Shown in pieces: positions 1 to 8,620 of a DNA stretch of 64,000 nt. Source of the stretch: Mucilaginibacter sp. PAMC 26640 (GTDB lineage Bacteria; Bacteroidota; Bacteroidia; Sphingobacteriales; Sphingobacteriaceae); the NCBI GenBank assembly GCA_001596135.1, contig CP014773.1:2914001-2978000 (forward strand), read 5' to 3'. The first letter of the stretch is position 1, and each line of letters starts with the position of its first letter. Below the pieces are notes generated by a model that had not been told where the DNA came from, ran no database searches, and was given only the letters and a program-made list of their open reading frames with translations. The position numbers and the translations under genes were made by a program.

Positions 1-410
1 AAATAATAGGATACTGAGCCGTTAAGACCATAACCGTTAAAACTCTTGGAAATATGGATGTCTGTATTGTTGCTGTTGGTGCCGCTGTTGTCATCGCTAT
101 TGGTTATGGTTCGGGAGTAGTTGCCCGTATAGGCCAGCGCGCCATAGCTTAGATTAAAGTGTTTAAAGGTGTGCGATTGGTATACATTAAGCATACCGCT
201 ATTTGAGCTGCCCTGGCCCGAGGCGCCGCTTTGTTCCACCAGCGCACCGGAGAGATATATTTTTCGCTTTACCGAATCCTGCGATTGTGGTTTCATCATC
301 AGCTGCACATCGTTTTGATACAGCCCGGGCGCATAATATTGCTTCGAACATGACGAAAGAAAAAAGGCGACTGAAATCGCAGCATAAAATGACAGGCCAG
401 GTTTTTTCAA
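1..410 (-). CDS. Lipoprotein, 3' part cut off by window edge
   Basis: This reading frame on the minus strand is open from a TTG at 408-410 to the window edge, so only the N-terminal 136 residues are seen. It starts with Lys-Lys, a hydrophobic stretch and a lipobox ending SSC (Leu-Ser-Ser-Cys, about residues 19-22), so the product is probably an outer-membrane or periplasmic lipoprotein. The mature part is rich in Ser, Asn, Gly and Tyr with alternating hydrophobics, as in beta-rich surface proteins; I do not recognise a family. TTG was chosen because an in-frame TAA lies directly before it and the signal peptide follows at once. It lies 23 bp behind the HAD gene on the same strand and may be co-transcribed with it. 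Confidence 0.7.
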   Translation of the reverse strand, partial: MKKPGLSFYAAISVAFFLSSCSKQYYAPGLYQNDVQLMMKPQSQDSVKRKIYLSGALVEQSGASGQGSSNSGMLNVYQSHTFKHFNLSYGALAYTGNYSRTITNSDDNSGTNSNNTDIHISKSFNGYGLNGSVSYY

Positions 411-433
411 TTAGTTTAGGATTTTAATGCAAG

Positions 434-1084
434 TTAAACTAATCCTGCAAAATAATCATCATTATAATCAGTATTAAAATGTATTATATTATCAAGCGCA
501 TGAAAGTCTTCCACTGGGTGTGTCGTAGTCAATATAATTGCTTTCATGCCCGCATTCTTTGCTGCTTCGGCACCTTTAGGAACATCTTCAAAAACGATAC
601 AGTTTTCTGGCTTAACACCTAGTAACTGCGCAGGTTTCAGAAACGACTCTGGATCAGGCTTGCTGTGGGTAACATCATCAGCGCTAACAATGGCTTTAAA
701 ATAATGGCGAATGTTGAGATTATCCAGCACGAAATCGATATTTGACGTAATCGCAGCTGAGCCGATGGCCATTGGAATGCCTGCCTGGTAGGCTTTGTCG
801 AGGAAATTTTGCAATCCTGGCAGCAGTTGCAGTTCGTTGATGTATTCGCGGCGGTATTGTTCCTCTTTATCCTGGGATAGTCTATCCATTTCCGCATCGG
901 TAAACCGGTCTTTCCCAAATAAGCGTACCAGCACCTCTGCGTTTTTACCGTACATATTTTGTTTAATCTCGGCATCGGTAAAGGTGCCCCCCAGTACTTC
1001 GTTGGCAACGCGTTTCCATGCAGTGGCATGATAGGGCATATCATTTACCATCGTTCCGTTCAAGTCAAATATAAAAGCTTTCAT
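434..1084 (-). CDS. HAD-superfamily hydrolase, beta-phosphoglucomutase-like
   Basis: A 216-residue cytosolic HAD protein of subfamily IA, of the usual length for beta-phosphoglucomutase-like phosphatases. Motif I is FDLNGT (residues 6-11) with the nucleophile Asp7. Motif II is the Ser in GSAA (about 108), the motif III Lys is in HSKPDPESF, and motif IV is FEDVPKG. The helical cap follows motif I, with the YHATAWKRV stretch typical of sugar-phosphate enzymes. The residue two after the nucleophile, usually the Asp acid/base, is Asn9. The start was set at the second Met (MKAFIFD), because the ten residues before it do not resemble the family. Substrate unknown; sugar phosphates are most likely. 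Confidence 0.9.
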   Translation of the reverse strand: MKAFIFDLNGTMVNDMPYHATAWKRVANEVLGGTFTDAEIKQNMYGKNAEVLVRLFGKDRFTDAEMDRLSQDKEEQYRREYINELQLLPGLQNFLDKAYQAGIPMAIGSAAITSNIDFVLDNLNIRHYFKAIVSADDVTHSKPDPESFLKPAQLLGVKPENCIVFEDVPKGAEAAKNAGMKAIILTTTHPVEDFHALDNIIHFNTDYNDDYFAGLV

Positions 1085-1305
1085 AGGCCGGCAAAAATAA
1101 AGTAATAGCCGCAAAATCCGGGATAAAAATTGAAACGGCTATCCACTCCAGTTTCTGCCCTTTGGAGGAGGATGAGCAAACGGATGAGCAGATTTGTGGT
1201 ACGGCGAAGGGTTTTGAGGGTGTTTTGCAAAGGTAGATTTTAAGCATTGTGGCTTAATCCTGACAGGATAAAGCGATCTTTAGCGATAATCCCAATTATT
1301 ATCTT

Positions 1306-1313
1306 TAGATTTG
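1306..1313 (+). promoter_or_regulatory. Putative -7 box TAGATTTG of the cold-shock gene
   Basis: TAGATTTG fits the Bacteroidota -7 consensus TAnnTTTG exactly. It lies 20 bp before the ATG of the cold-shock gene, which predicts a leader of about 13 nt. The -33 region (TTTA near 1279) is a weak match. Confidence 0.45.
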
Positions 1314-1332
1314 CACTTTAATAAATAAAATA

Positions 1333-1527
1333 ATGCAAAAAGAAGGAACAGTAAAATTTTTCAATGAGACAAAAGGTTTTGGCTTTATTACACCAGCAGG
1401 TGGCGGCGCAGACGTATTTGTTCATTCAACAGGTCTGATCGACGAAATCCGTGAAAACGATAAAGTTGAGTTCGAAGTAGAGAACGGCAGAAAAGGCCTT
1501 AACGCAGTAAATGTAAAAGTTGTTTAA
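1333..1527 (+). CDS. Cold-shock domain protein (CspA family)
   Basis: A 64-residue single cold-shock domain that binds single-stranded nucleic acid. The RNP1-like motif is KGFGFITP (residues 14-21) and the RNP2-like motif is VFVHST (about 28-33), both complete with the RNA-facing aromatics. The ending [17 protein letters not shown] is typical. The length equals the family norm. The gene stands alone with its own promoter box and a strong terminator. It probably acts as an RNA chaperone in the cytosol; cold induction itself cannot be read from the sequence. Confidence 0.97.
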   Translation: MQKEGTVKFFNETKGFGFITPAGGGADVFVHSTGLIDEIRENDKVEFEVENGRKGLNAVNVKVV

Positions 1528-1551
1528 TTATATATTAATCATCAAGCGTAC

Positions 1552-1584
1552 AAAAAACGCCCCGAATTTCGGGGCGTTTTTTTT
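1552..1584 (+). terminator. Intrinsic terminator after cold-shock gene
   Basis: CGCCCCG (1558-1564) pairs with CGGGGCG (1570-1576) and is followed by eight T. It lies 25 bp after the stop codon. Confidence 0.93.
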
Positions 1585-1610
1585 ATGATTAAATTTGACT
1601 AAACTTTTAA

Positions 1611-1670
1611 ATTTGCACCTGTTTGCACCTGTTTGCACCTGTTTGCACCTGTTCGGGCTTGTTCGGGCTG
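1611..1670. repeat. 10-bp tandem repeat array, locus 1
   Basis: Four units of GTTTGCACCT (the first lacks its G) are followed in register by two units of GTTCGGGCTT/GTTCGGGCTG. Both variants are 10 bp, about one helical turn. The second variant recurs at 22299 and 50985. The rest of the 460-bp gap to the next gene shows no other clear feature. Confidence 0.95.
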
Positions 1671-1991
1671 TTCAAGTTTGTTGGGACTGCCACATCGTAA
1701 ACAAAAACGCAGTTTAGGATTCTATCAACATGCCCACTTATGGCAAAAAAAAGCACTAAAATTGTTATTGTATTGATTGCAGTACGGTTCGGTCAATTCT
1801 AATTTGCAAGCTGTAAAAAATTGGCAGCGAGAAATTACGCGGGTTTGAAACAATTTTTACCGTATAAATTTTACATATTTTGAATGCAGCATAAAGAAAT
1901 AACGATTTTCTTGGTATTTTTAAATTGTTTAAACACAACGGCACAGCGTTTGTTAACTTAGTACAAATCATCTACTAAAAAGTAAACAATT

Positions 1992-2378
1992 ATGAAAGAT
2001 CAAGCAAAAATTATAGCAGCACTTTTAGTGGGTGCTGCCGCAGGTGCCGCATTAGGCTTATTATTAGCTCCTGAAAAAGGTGAAGAACTAAGAGGTGACA
2101 TTGCGGATTACGTAAACGACCTTTTGGATACTGCTAAAGCTAAAGCGCAGGACACTGCTTCTGCAGTAAAAGATTACAGCGCAAATGCGGCTGAGTCGGT
2201 TAAATCAAAATACAATGATTTAGTTGGCGATGCAAATGAAGCAGTTGACAATGCAAAAAGCAAAGCTGAAGGTGCAGTTAAAGAAGCTAAAAATTATGGC
2301 CAAAACGGCGTTGACGAAGCAAAATCAAAAGCAAAATCTACAGCCAACGATTGGAATAATTCTATACAGAACGCATAA
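1992..2378 (+). CDS. YtxH domain-containing protein
   Basis: A 128-residue protein. Residues 5-30 form a small-residue-rich transmembrane helix with the AAGAALGLLLAPEKGEELR signature of the YtxH family (PF12732). The rest is a long Ala/Lys/Asp-rich amphipathic helix with repeated AKxKAxD/AKSKA 11-mer-like periods resembling LEA-type helices. It is probably anchored in the inner membrane with the helix in the cytosol. Relatives are often stress-induced, but the molecular role is not established. It faces the M1 peptidase gene and shares a terminator with it. Confidence 0.9.
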   Translation: MKDQAKIIAALLVGAAAGAALGLLLAPEKGEELRGDIADYVNDLLDTAKAKAQDTASAVKDYSANAAESVKSKYNDLVGDANEAVDNAKSKAEGAVKEAKNYGQNGVDEAKSKAKSTANDWNNSIQNA

Positions 2379-2390
2379 TCCTGATAGATT

Positions 2391-2444
2391 ATATCATATA
2401 ACAAAGAAACCCGGCTTTTGCCGGGTTTCTTTGTTATATGATAT
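2391..2444. terminator. Bidirectional terminator, perfect 25-bp stem
   Basis: Bases 2391-2415 are the exact reverse complement of 2420-2444, with a TTTT loop. The GC-rich core (CCCGGC/GCCGGG) is flanked by AT-rich arms that give a U-rich tail on both strands. It ends both the YtxH gene and the convergent M1 peptidase gene. Confidence 0.95.
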
Positions 2445-2456
2445 TTGGAAGCAGCC

Positions 2457-4340
2457 TTACAGCGTCCAAATATTATCCTGAGGGGTTGCATCAACAAAAA
2501 TGCCGCCTGCCAGGATTACCGATTTGAGGCTTTTACCAATAGCGGCCTTGAAAGTAACGTAGATCTCCTTTTGATTTGTTTCCCACACGGCAGGGGTTTT
2601 GTGGATGGTTTGAGTGGTTCCGTCAGCAAAAGTTAACAGTACATCAAACGGTATAGCAAAGCCGCCCACATTCTTAACGGTAATAGTATATCCGTCTTTA
2701 CCTTTAACCGGGTTGATGATCGCCAAATCGTTATATCCGTTAGTGAAGAACCAGTTGTTGAAGAACCAGGTTAGATCTTTTCCAGATACATTGCTCATCG
2801 AATTAAAATAATCCCATGGAATAGGATGTTTTCCGTGCCATCTGTCCATGTACCCGTGAAGGGATTTTTTAAACAGGTCATCGCCTAACATATCTTTTAA
2901 AGCGAGGTAGCTTAATGATGGTTTTCCGTACGCGTTGTTTCCATAACCACCTTTTTGCTCGCTCGACATCGTAATGATGGGTTGGTCTTCGGCAGTTGAT
3001 TTATCACCTATCCAGCTGTCGATCCGAAATTGCTTGTAAAAAGCGGCCGCTTTTTCGGGGCCGTTCTCAGCTATGCCAATCAGGTACTCAAAAGTTGTAG
3101 CCCAACCTTCATCCATAAAAGCGTACTTGCACTCGTTAATGCCCATATAAAAAGGGAACCAGGTATGGGCGATCTCGTGGTCCTGCACCAATTGTGCAAA
3201 GGTAGGGTCGCCAAACTGGCTATCATTCACCATCATGGGGTATTCCATATCGGCAAACCCTTTAAACGCAGTCATCTTAGGGAAAGGGTAGGGCACACCC
3301 GGCCAGTTATGGCTAAACCAGCCTAGAGCGTTACGGCCATACTGAACCGATTTTTTGAAATCGAAGGCGGCCTCGGGGTAGGCAGCCTGCATACTTGACC
3401 TTCTCCCAGCAGCTTTGTCAACAATTACACTTGCTGCATCCCAAATATAATGATCACTAATACCCACAGCCACATCGGTAATGTGTTCTGATTTCCAGAC
3501 CCAAGTATTTGTTTCGTTCTGACTGGTGACTTTATTACCTGCTAACTCGGCAAGCGTTGCTACATGAATAGTAGAATCGCTGGTCATGGATTTTTGGAGG
3601 CGCTTAGCATACTCTTTCTGCAAAACCTCACTTGGGTTTTGTAAGGTGCCTGTTGCCCAAACAATATAGTTTTTGGGTACAGTTACGCTGAGGGTATAGT
3701 CGTTAAAATCGTTGTAAAACTCTTTAGAGTCTACAAATTCAACGCGGTCCCAGCCGGCATAATCATCATAAACAGCTACGCGCGGGTAGAAGTAGGCCAG
3801 GTAGAAAGATGTGGTATCAATCCTGCCTTCGCGTCCGCTTTCTTTACTCAAGTCAAAATGCCAGTCGATATTTAATTGTACAGAATCATGCGGCATTAAG
3901 GGTTTAGTAAGTGAAACCGACTGGTTGGTGGTCGCTGCTGTTTTATTGTTCCATTGTTTCGTTTCGCCGGCTACCAAAAACTTGTCTATTTGTATGCCTT
4001 CTGTTAAATAGTCTAAACCGGTGTTGCCATCGCGTGCTGCACCGGGGCGGTGGATGTTCAGGATCAGTTTCATGTTCAGCCTCTTTAAAGTGTCGGGGCT
4101 GTTGTTCACATAAATGATCTGCTCTGTGCCTTTAACAGTTCGGCCCGGCGGCGTAAGCATTACGCTGATATTATACCGCCCAAAATTTTGCCAGTATTTG
4201 CTGCCGGGCTTACCATCAGAAGAACGGCTGCCTTTTGTGTATGCCTGCTGAATATCGCGTGGCATATAAAGCTTTTGCTGGGCCTGGGCCTGGATAATAA
4301 ACAGGCCGCAGAGTAGGGAAAATGCAATAGGTTTAAGCAT
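2457..4340 (-). CDS. M1 family metallopeptidase (secreted aminopeptidase)
   Basis: A 627-residue zinc aminopeptidase. A signal peptide spans residues 1-20 (ends AQAQQ), so it is exported, probably to the periplasm. The zinc site is HEIAH at 388-392 with the third ligand Glu411 in MDEGWA, giving HExxH-x18-E. The GAMEN-like substrate loop appears as ADMEYP, about 35 residues before it. The N-terminal beta-sandwich and central catalytic domain fit the short M1 members of Bacteroidota. The C-terminal 90 residues are a beta domain rather than the long helical domain of ERAP-type enzymes. Predicted to release N-terminal residues from peptides; specificity unknown. Confidence 0.95.
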   Translation of the reverse strand: MLKPIAFSLLCGLFIIQAQAQQKLYMPRDIQQAYTKGSRSSDGKPGSKYWQNFGRYNISVMLTPPGRTVKGTEQIIYVNNSPDTLKRLNMKLILNIHRPGAARDGNTGLDYLTEGIQIDKFLVAGETKQWNNKTAATTNQSVSLTKPLMPHDSVQLNIDWHFDLSKESGREGRIDTTSFYLAYFYPRVAVYDDYAGWDRVEFVDSKEFYNDFNDYTLSVTVPKNYIVWATGTLQNPSEVLQKEYAKRLQKSMTSDSTIHVATLAELAGNKVTSQNETNTWVWKSEHITDVAVGISDHYIWDAASVIVDKAAGRRSSMQAAYPEAAFDFKKSVQYGRNALGWFSHNWPGVPYPFPKMTAFKGFADMEYPMMVNDSQFGDPTFAQLVQDHEIAHTWFPFYMGINECKYAFMDEGWATTFEYLIGIAENGPEKAAAFYKQFRIDSWIGDKSTAEDQPIITMSSEQKGGYGNNAYGKPSLSYLALKDMLGDDLFKKSLHGYMDRWHGKHPIPWDYFNSMSNVSGKDLTWFFNNWFFTNGYNDLAIINPVKGKDGYTITVKNVGGFAIPFDVLLTFADGTTQTIHKTPAVWETNQKEIYVTFKAAIGKSLKSVILAGGIFVDATPQDNIWTL

Positions 4341-4435
4341 GATTTATATTTGAGTTTAAATTTTTATGTTAATCGGATATTTTGACAAATTTAGAATTAA
4401 TCGGCTGATACTATACCCCATTTAAGGTAAACGAA

Positions 4436-4465
4436 TTGTTACAATGTGACCACTAGATAAATTTG
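4436..4465 (+). promoter_or_regulatory. Orphan promoter TTG-N19-TAAATTTG
   Basis: TTG at 4436-4438 and TAAATTTG at 4458-4465 match the Bacteroidota promoter with 19 bp spacing. No ORF follows; a terminator lies about 70 bp downstream of the box. Confidence 0.5.
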
Positions 4466-4471
4466 CTTACC

Positions 4472-4560
4472 GCGATTTATTTGTATTCTTTTGTTCAAAG
4501 TTATTTTAGTAGGGGTATTAAATAACTGTGCAGAGCCGGACAGTTTTTGTCCGGCTTTTG
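4472..4560 (+). ncRNA. Candidate small RNA, about 90 nt
   Basis: This unit lies between a promoter match and an intrinsic terminator in a 660-bp gap without ORFs. It folds into a 5' hairpin AGTTATTT (4499-4506) with AAATAACT (4520-4527) and a 3' terminator hairpin AGCCGGAC (4534-4541) with GTCCGGCT (4549-4556) followed by TTTGTCTTTT. The M1 peptidase gene points away, so the terminator does not serve an annotated upstream gene. The class of RNA is not recognised. Confidence 0.4.
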
Positions 4561-4564
4561 TCTT
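4534..4564 (+). terminator. Intrinsic terminator without an upstream gene
   Basis: An eight-base-pair GC-rich stem with a 7-nt loop and a T-rich tail. It supports the small-RNA candidate ending here. Confidence 0.75.
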
Positions 4565-4565
4565 T

Positions 4566-4970
4566 TAATTGTTTTAAAATGAGCTTTGTACGCAGTGGAC
4601 AAAAAACGCCAAATGTAAAGTAGCAAAGACCAATAAATAACTTTCTTAATTTTCGCTACAGTTTAATATGCCTTATCAACGGCCGGCATAGTTCCTGGCA
4701 GAATTGGCTTTAAGTCAAATGCATATAATTAAGGCTTATCCGTTTGCGATATGTTCCCCAGTCATCCTGGCAATCAAAATAATTAGTTTCCTGAGCTCCG
4801 TCGCCATATTGCCGGTTCAGTTATTTCGTGTGATCATGAGTCAGTAGTTGGCTTAGATTTTCAGTTGCGTTGGTTCATTGTCAAAACGCGATGCGTTACA
4901 CTTAATAATTTATAAATTAAAAACTGTTTGGCTACCTAAATGTAAGTTTAATTAACCGGCTTGTGGTATA
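4566..4970. other. Intergenic stretch, nothing recognised
   Basis: About 400 bp without a credible ORF, repeat or strong hairpin. It leads into the promoter region of the DUF2027-Smr gene. Confidence 0.6.
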
Positions 4971-4974
4971 TTGA

Positions 4975-4982
4975 TACCTTTG
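4975..4982 (+). promoter_or_regulatory. Putative -7 box TACCTTTG of DUF2027-Smr gene
   Basis: An exact TAnnTTTG match 17 bp before the ATG at 5000, which predicts a leader of about 10 nt. No clear -33 TTTG at the ideal distance was seen. Confidence 0.35.
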
Positions 4983-4999
4983 CCATTAAGAAGTAGACT

Positions 5000-5944
5000 A
5001 TGAAATATCAATTAGGTGATTTTGTGAGGTTTGTTGATGAGAAAATGGAAGGTTATGTAACCAGGATCATTAGCGATGAGATGATTGGCGTTACCGGCGA
5101 AGACGATTTCGAGATCCCCGTATTGGCTACCAAAGTAACATCGGTACACGGGCACAGCAAGTTGGTTGGCGATGAAGAATCGACAGCCGAGGTTACACTG
5201 CCAATCGGAGAATTTAAAAGCAAAGGCATTCATATCGCTGTAGTTGCCGATGCCAAAGCAGGATCCATTGTGCATTTACACCTTTTAAACGAGACCTCTT
5301 ACCAATTGCTGGCATCGGTAAGTACCGAACAGAATAAGCAGTATAAAGGCGAGTACGCCGGTATTATTGAACCAGGTACAACGGCAAAAATATACTCCGC
5401 AAAACTGGCCGATTTGCAATTATGGCCTAAATTGGTCTTCCAGGTTTTGTATCATACCAAACAAAATCAGCCGGTGCCCAACCCGCTCAATATAGCTGAG
5501 CAATTTAAAGCGAAAGATTTTTCAGGAGCTAAAAAATTGGTCCCTGTTATTAAGCAGCAGGGATGGATGATACAGCTGGATGAACCTGAATTGGTGATCG
5601 ATGCCCAAAAACTTAAAGAAAGCTTTTTTAAACCAGCTGAGGAAAAGCAGGTGGTTGCCAAACCGCAGCAGGAAGTTGACCTCCATATAGAAAAATTGCG
5701 CGACGACTACCAGTTCCTGGCCAGCAGCGAGATCCTGGCCATTCAGTTAACAAACTTTAAGCATGCGCTGGATGCTGCCATTGTTCATCAGATGGCCGAG
5801 ATTACCTTTATTCATGGCGCTGGCAACGGAATTTTAAAACACGAACTGCACAAATTGCTCAGCAAAAATAATAAGGTGCAAACGTTTTTAGATGCAAGGA
5901 AAGAGAAATTCGGCTACGGCGCTACGAAGGTGATGCTGAAGTAG
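5000..5944 (+). CDS. DUF2027 and Smr domain protein (MutS2-type Smr nuclease-like)
   Basis: A 314-residue cytosolic protein. Residues 1-70 are an SH3-like N-terminal region (GDFVRFVDEKMEGYVTRI), and the middle is a DUF2027 beta domain. The C-terminal 85 residues form a Smr domain with VDLHIEKL and the signature FIHGAGNGILKHELHKLL. Smr domains of the MutS2 type are known nucleic-acid binding or nicking modules; the conserved DLHI and HGxGxG motifs are both present. There is no MutS ATPase domain, so this is the stand-alone Bacteroidota form. Its target (DNA or stalled ribosomes/RNA) cannot be told from sequence. Confidence 0.93.
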   Translation: MKYQLGDFVRFVDEKMEGYVTRIISDEMIGVTGEDDFEIPVLATKVTSVHGHSKLVGDEESTAEVTLPIGEFKSKGIHIAVVADAKAGSIVHLHLLNETSYQLLASVSTEQNKQYKGEYAGIIEPGTTAKIYSAKLADLQLWPKLVFQVLYHTKQNQPVPNPLNIAEQFKAKDFSGAKKLVPVIKQQGWMIQLDEPELVIDAQKLKESFFKPAEEKQVVAKPQQEVDLHIEKLRDDYQFLASSEILAIQLTNFKHALDAAIVHQMAEITFIHGAGNGILKHELHKLLSKNNKVQTFLDARKEKFGYGATKVMLK

Positions 5945-6171
5945 GGTTTGTTGATATTGATAACCGCGAAGTTTATGCATTAGCCGTAGACAATCATAGC
6001 GCCTGGAAGATTATTGCAGTAGCCATTTTACGCTGCACGGCTATCTCCAACACCTCTTAGGTTAAAAACGCGCGGTTAATTAACAAATGTGTTATAAATA
6101 TGTACAAATAGTACAGGAGCGCCGGTGTGGATTGCCTTATTTTTAAAAACTCAATTATCATTCATAAATTT

Positions 6172-8565
6172 ATGTTTCGGTTAAAATCTGTTTTTAAAAA
6201 ATTCGCATTACTAATTGCTTTTTCGGCTTTCATAAGTACGGCCAGTGCAACTATTGTATCGTTCACAAAATCTCCTAAAAGCGTTACCTTCAAACTCGAT
6301 AAGGGCTTAATGCAGCTCAATATCTGCATGGCAGATATTATCGAAGTGAGGTACACTATCCTCGATGCATTCAGTAATAAAGAGTCGCTGGTGGTTAACA
6401 ATAAATGGCCACTGGCGGTGCCTTACATGGTAGCAGATGCTAAAACGGTGGTTACTATTACCACGGCTAAACTGAAGATCAAGGTTGACAAATTAACCAA
6501 TGCCATTTCCTATTACGATCTAATTGGTAACGTGATCACCGCCGAGGATAGCAGCAATAAATCCATGTCGGCAGCTACCATTGCAGGTATCAATACTTAT
6601 AACTGCACAACATCTTTCAACTCACCTGCCAACGAAGCCTTATACGGCATGGGTTGCCACCCGCTGGATTCGCTCTCTATCAACTATAAGGGCCGCAACC
6701 AGGATATGGCCATTAAGTATCTTACTGGTGCAATCCCTGTTATGCTGTCAACCAAAGGTTATGGTTTGATGTGGGATAATTATTCGGCCTCTAACTTTTA
6801 TGGGGGAGAAGATGGTAACACCAAATTTAAATATGTATCGGAAAGCGGCAAACAGGTAGATTATTACTTTTTCTACGGTCCGGATTTTGATCAGATCATC
6901 AATTTGTACCGCACTGCTACCGGCCGTGCGCCGATGTTTGGCAAATGGGCCTACGGGTTATTCCAATCACAGGACCGTTACCTGAGCGAAGCCGAGATCC
7001 TGACGGTGAAAGATAATTACCGCAATAATCATATCCCTGTTGATGTGTTGGTACAGGATTGGTATTACTGGGATCCTTTGCCTATCGGTTCGCACATTAT
7101 GAAGCCGGAACGTTACCCGCACCCTAAGCAAATGATTGATTCCCTGCACAAAGCCAACCTGCACGCCATGATCTCTATTTGGCCGGTTTTTGGCAAGGGT
7201 ACACCCAACTACGATGCGCTCGACAAGATGGGCGGGCTTACCAGCATTACCTGGGATAACGTAGTAACCCATACTTTTGATACCTATTATGATGCCCATA
7301 ATCCTAAGGCGCGCGGACTGTACTGGCAGCAAGCACGTGATAGCCTGGTAAAGCGCTACGATTGGGATGCCTGGTGGATAGATCAGTGCGAACCTGATAA
7401 CGGCGCATTGCTGGACGAACGCCGCAAAGCAAATTTTTCGATAGGGAAGGGGATCGATTATTTTAATACCTACTCATTACAGCATACCAAAGGGGTTTAC
7501 GAAGGCTGGCGCAGGGATATCCCGGGTAAACGGGCCTTTTTTTTGGTGAGGCAGTCGTTTGCAGGTGAGCAGAGAAACGCATCAACGCTATGGTCGTCTG
7601 ATATTGAGTGTACCTTTGCTAACTTTAAAAACCAGGTGCCACAAGGCATAAATGCTTGTGCCTCGGGCGTTCCCTACTGGACATCAGATATCGGCGGTTA
7701 TCACTACAAGTGGACCGCCCCTGATTGGTCAAAACCCGAATTTCGCGAACTGTTTACCCGCTGGTTTCAGTTTGGTGCATTTTCACCGATCTTCAGAATC
7801 CACGGGAAAGGGGAGCGGGCCATCTTCTCCAAAAACTGGGATGAAGACACCCGCGCTACCTTGCTTAAATACGATAAGCTCCGCTACCGTCTGCTGCCTT
7901 ACATTTATTCGCTGGCCGGGCGCGTAAATCAAGATAATTATACAATGATGCGTGCGCTTACCTTTGATTTCCGGAACGACCCCAAGGTGTACGGCATTCC
8001 AGATCAATACATGTTTGGCCCTGCGTTTTTGGTAAACCCGGTTACTGCACAATTATACACTGGCGCCGGAGCCAGTGTTAAAAATAAAACCCGTGAGGTT
8101 TATTTGCCAGCCTCAACCAAATGGTACAATTTCTGGACCGGTGAAGTAAGCAATGGCGGGCAAAAGCTTACCGTTGATGTACCAATGGATATGATGCCGC
8201 TATATGTTAAAGCCGGCTCAATTATCCCGATGGGCCCGGTAATGGAATATGCTACCGAAAAGGCTGCGGATAAAATAGAACTGCGGATCTATCGGGGTGC
8301 GGATGGTGCGTTTAAATATTACGAAGACGAGAACGATAATTACAATTATGAAAGAGGCGCGAAAGCAACTTTCAGTCTTTCATGGAATGATAAACTCAGT
8401 CAGCTAACGATTTCTGAAACTAAGGGCAGCTTTAAGGGCATGCTGAAACAGCACACTTTTAACATTGTGATGGTAAGCGGTATGCATGGTTCAAATACTG
8501 GCACTGCTGATAAATTTGACAAGACTATTGTGTATAAAGGCCAAAAATTGGTAGAAAAAATATAA
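6172..8565 (+). CDS. GH31 alpha-glycosidase (alpha-glucosidase/alpha-xylosidase type)
   Basis: A secreted 797-residue GH31 enzyme. The start is the ATG at 6172, which gives a clean signal peptide (MFRLKSVFKKF, then a hydrophobic run ending STASA); an upstream GTG at 6127 would add 15 residues before it. An N-terminal galactose-mutarotase-like domain is followed by the (beta/alpha)8 barrel. The nucleophile is Asp404 in WWIDQCEPD and the likely acid/base is Asp477 in LWSSDIE. The C-terminal beta domains include MPLYVKAGSIIPMGP. The WWIDxxEP form resembles bacterial alpha-xylosidases, but substrate remains an inference. It is not next to other glycan genes and no operator like those at 30-58 kb was seen before it. 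Confidence 0.93.
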   Translation: MFRLKSVFKKFALLIAFSAFISTASATIVSFTKSPKSVTFKLDKGLMQLNICMADIIEVRYTILDAFSNKESLVVNNKWPLAVPYMVADAKTVVTITTAKLKIKVDKLTNAISYYDLIGNVITAEDSSNKSMSAATIAGINTYNCTTSFNSPANEALYGMGCHPLDSLSINYKGRNQDMAIKYLTGAIPVMLSTKGYGLMWDNYSASNFYGGEDGNTKFKYVSESGKQVDYYFFYGPDFDQIINLYRTATGRAPMFGKWAYGLFQSQDRYLSEAEILTVKDNYRNNHIPVDVLVQDWYYWDPLPIGSHIMKPERYPHPKQMIDSLHKANLHAMISIWPVFGKGTPNYDALDKMGGLTSITWDNVVTHTFDTYYDAHNPKARGLYWQQARDSLVKRYDWDAWWIDQCEPDNGALLDERRKANFSIGKGIDYFNTYSLQHTKGVYEGWRRDIPGKRAFFLVRQSFAGEQRNASTLWSSDIECTFANFKNQVPQGINACASGVPYWTSDIGGYHYKWTAPDWSKPEFRELFTRWFQFGAFSPIFRIHGKGERAIFSKNWDEDTRATLLKYDKLRYRLLPYIYSLAGRVNQDNYTMMRALTFDFRNDPKVYGIPDQYMFGPAFLVNPVTAQLYTGAGASVKNKTREVYLPASTKWYNFWTGEVSNGGQKLTVDVPMDMMPLYVKAGSIIPMGPVMEYATEKAADKIELRIYRGADGAFKYYEDENDNYNYERGAKATFSLSWNDKLSQLTISETKGSFKGMLKQHTFNIVMVSGMHGSNTGTADKFDKTIVYKGQKLVEKI

Positions 8566-8620
8566 GCTGTAACATGCCGCCGTTACCTAAACTTTTGGCT
8601 TTAAGTGATGTTTATTAACT

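Noticed and set aside
203..427. 74-codon ORF on the plus strand at the window start
   Set aside because: The minus strand carries a clear lipoprotein signal and continuous frame across the same bases.
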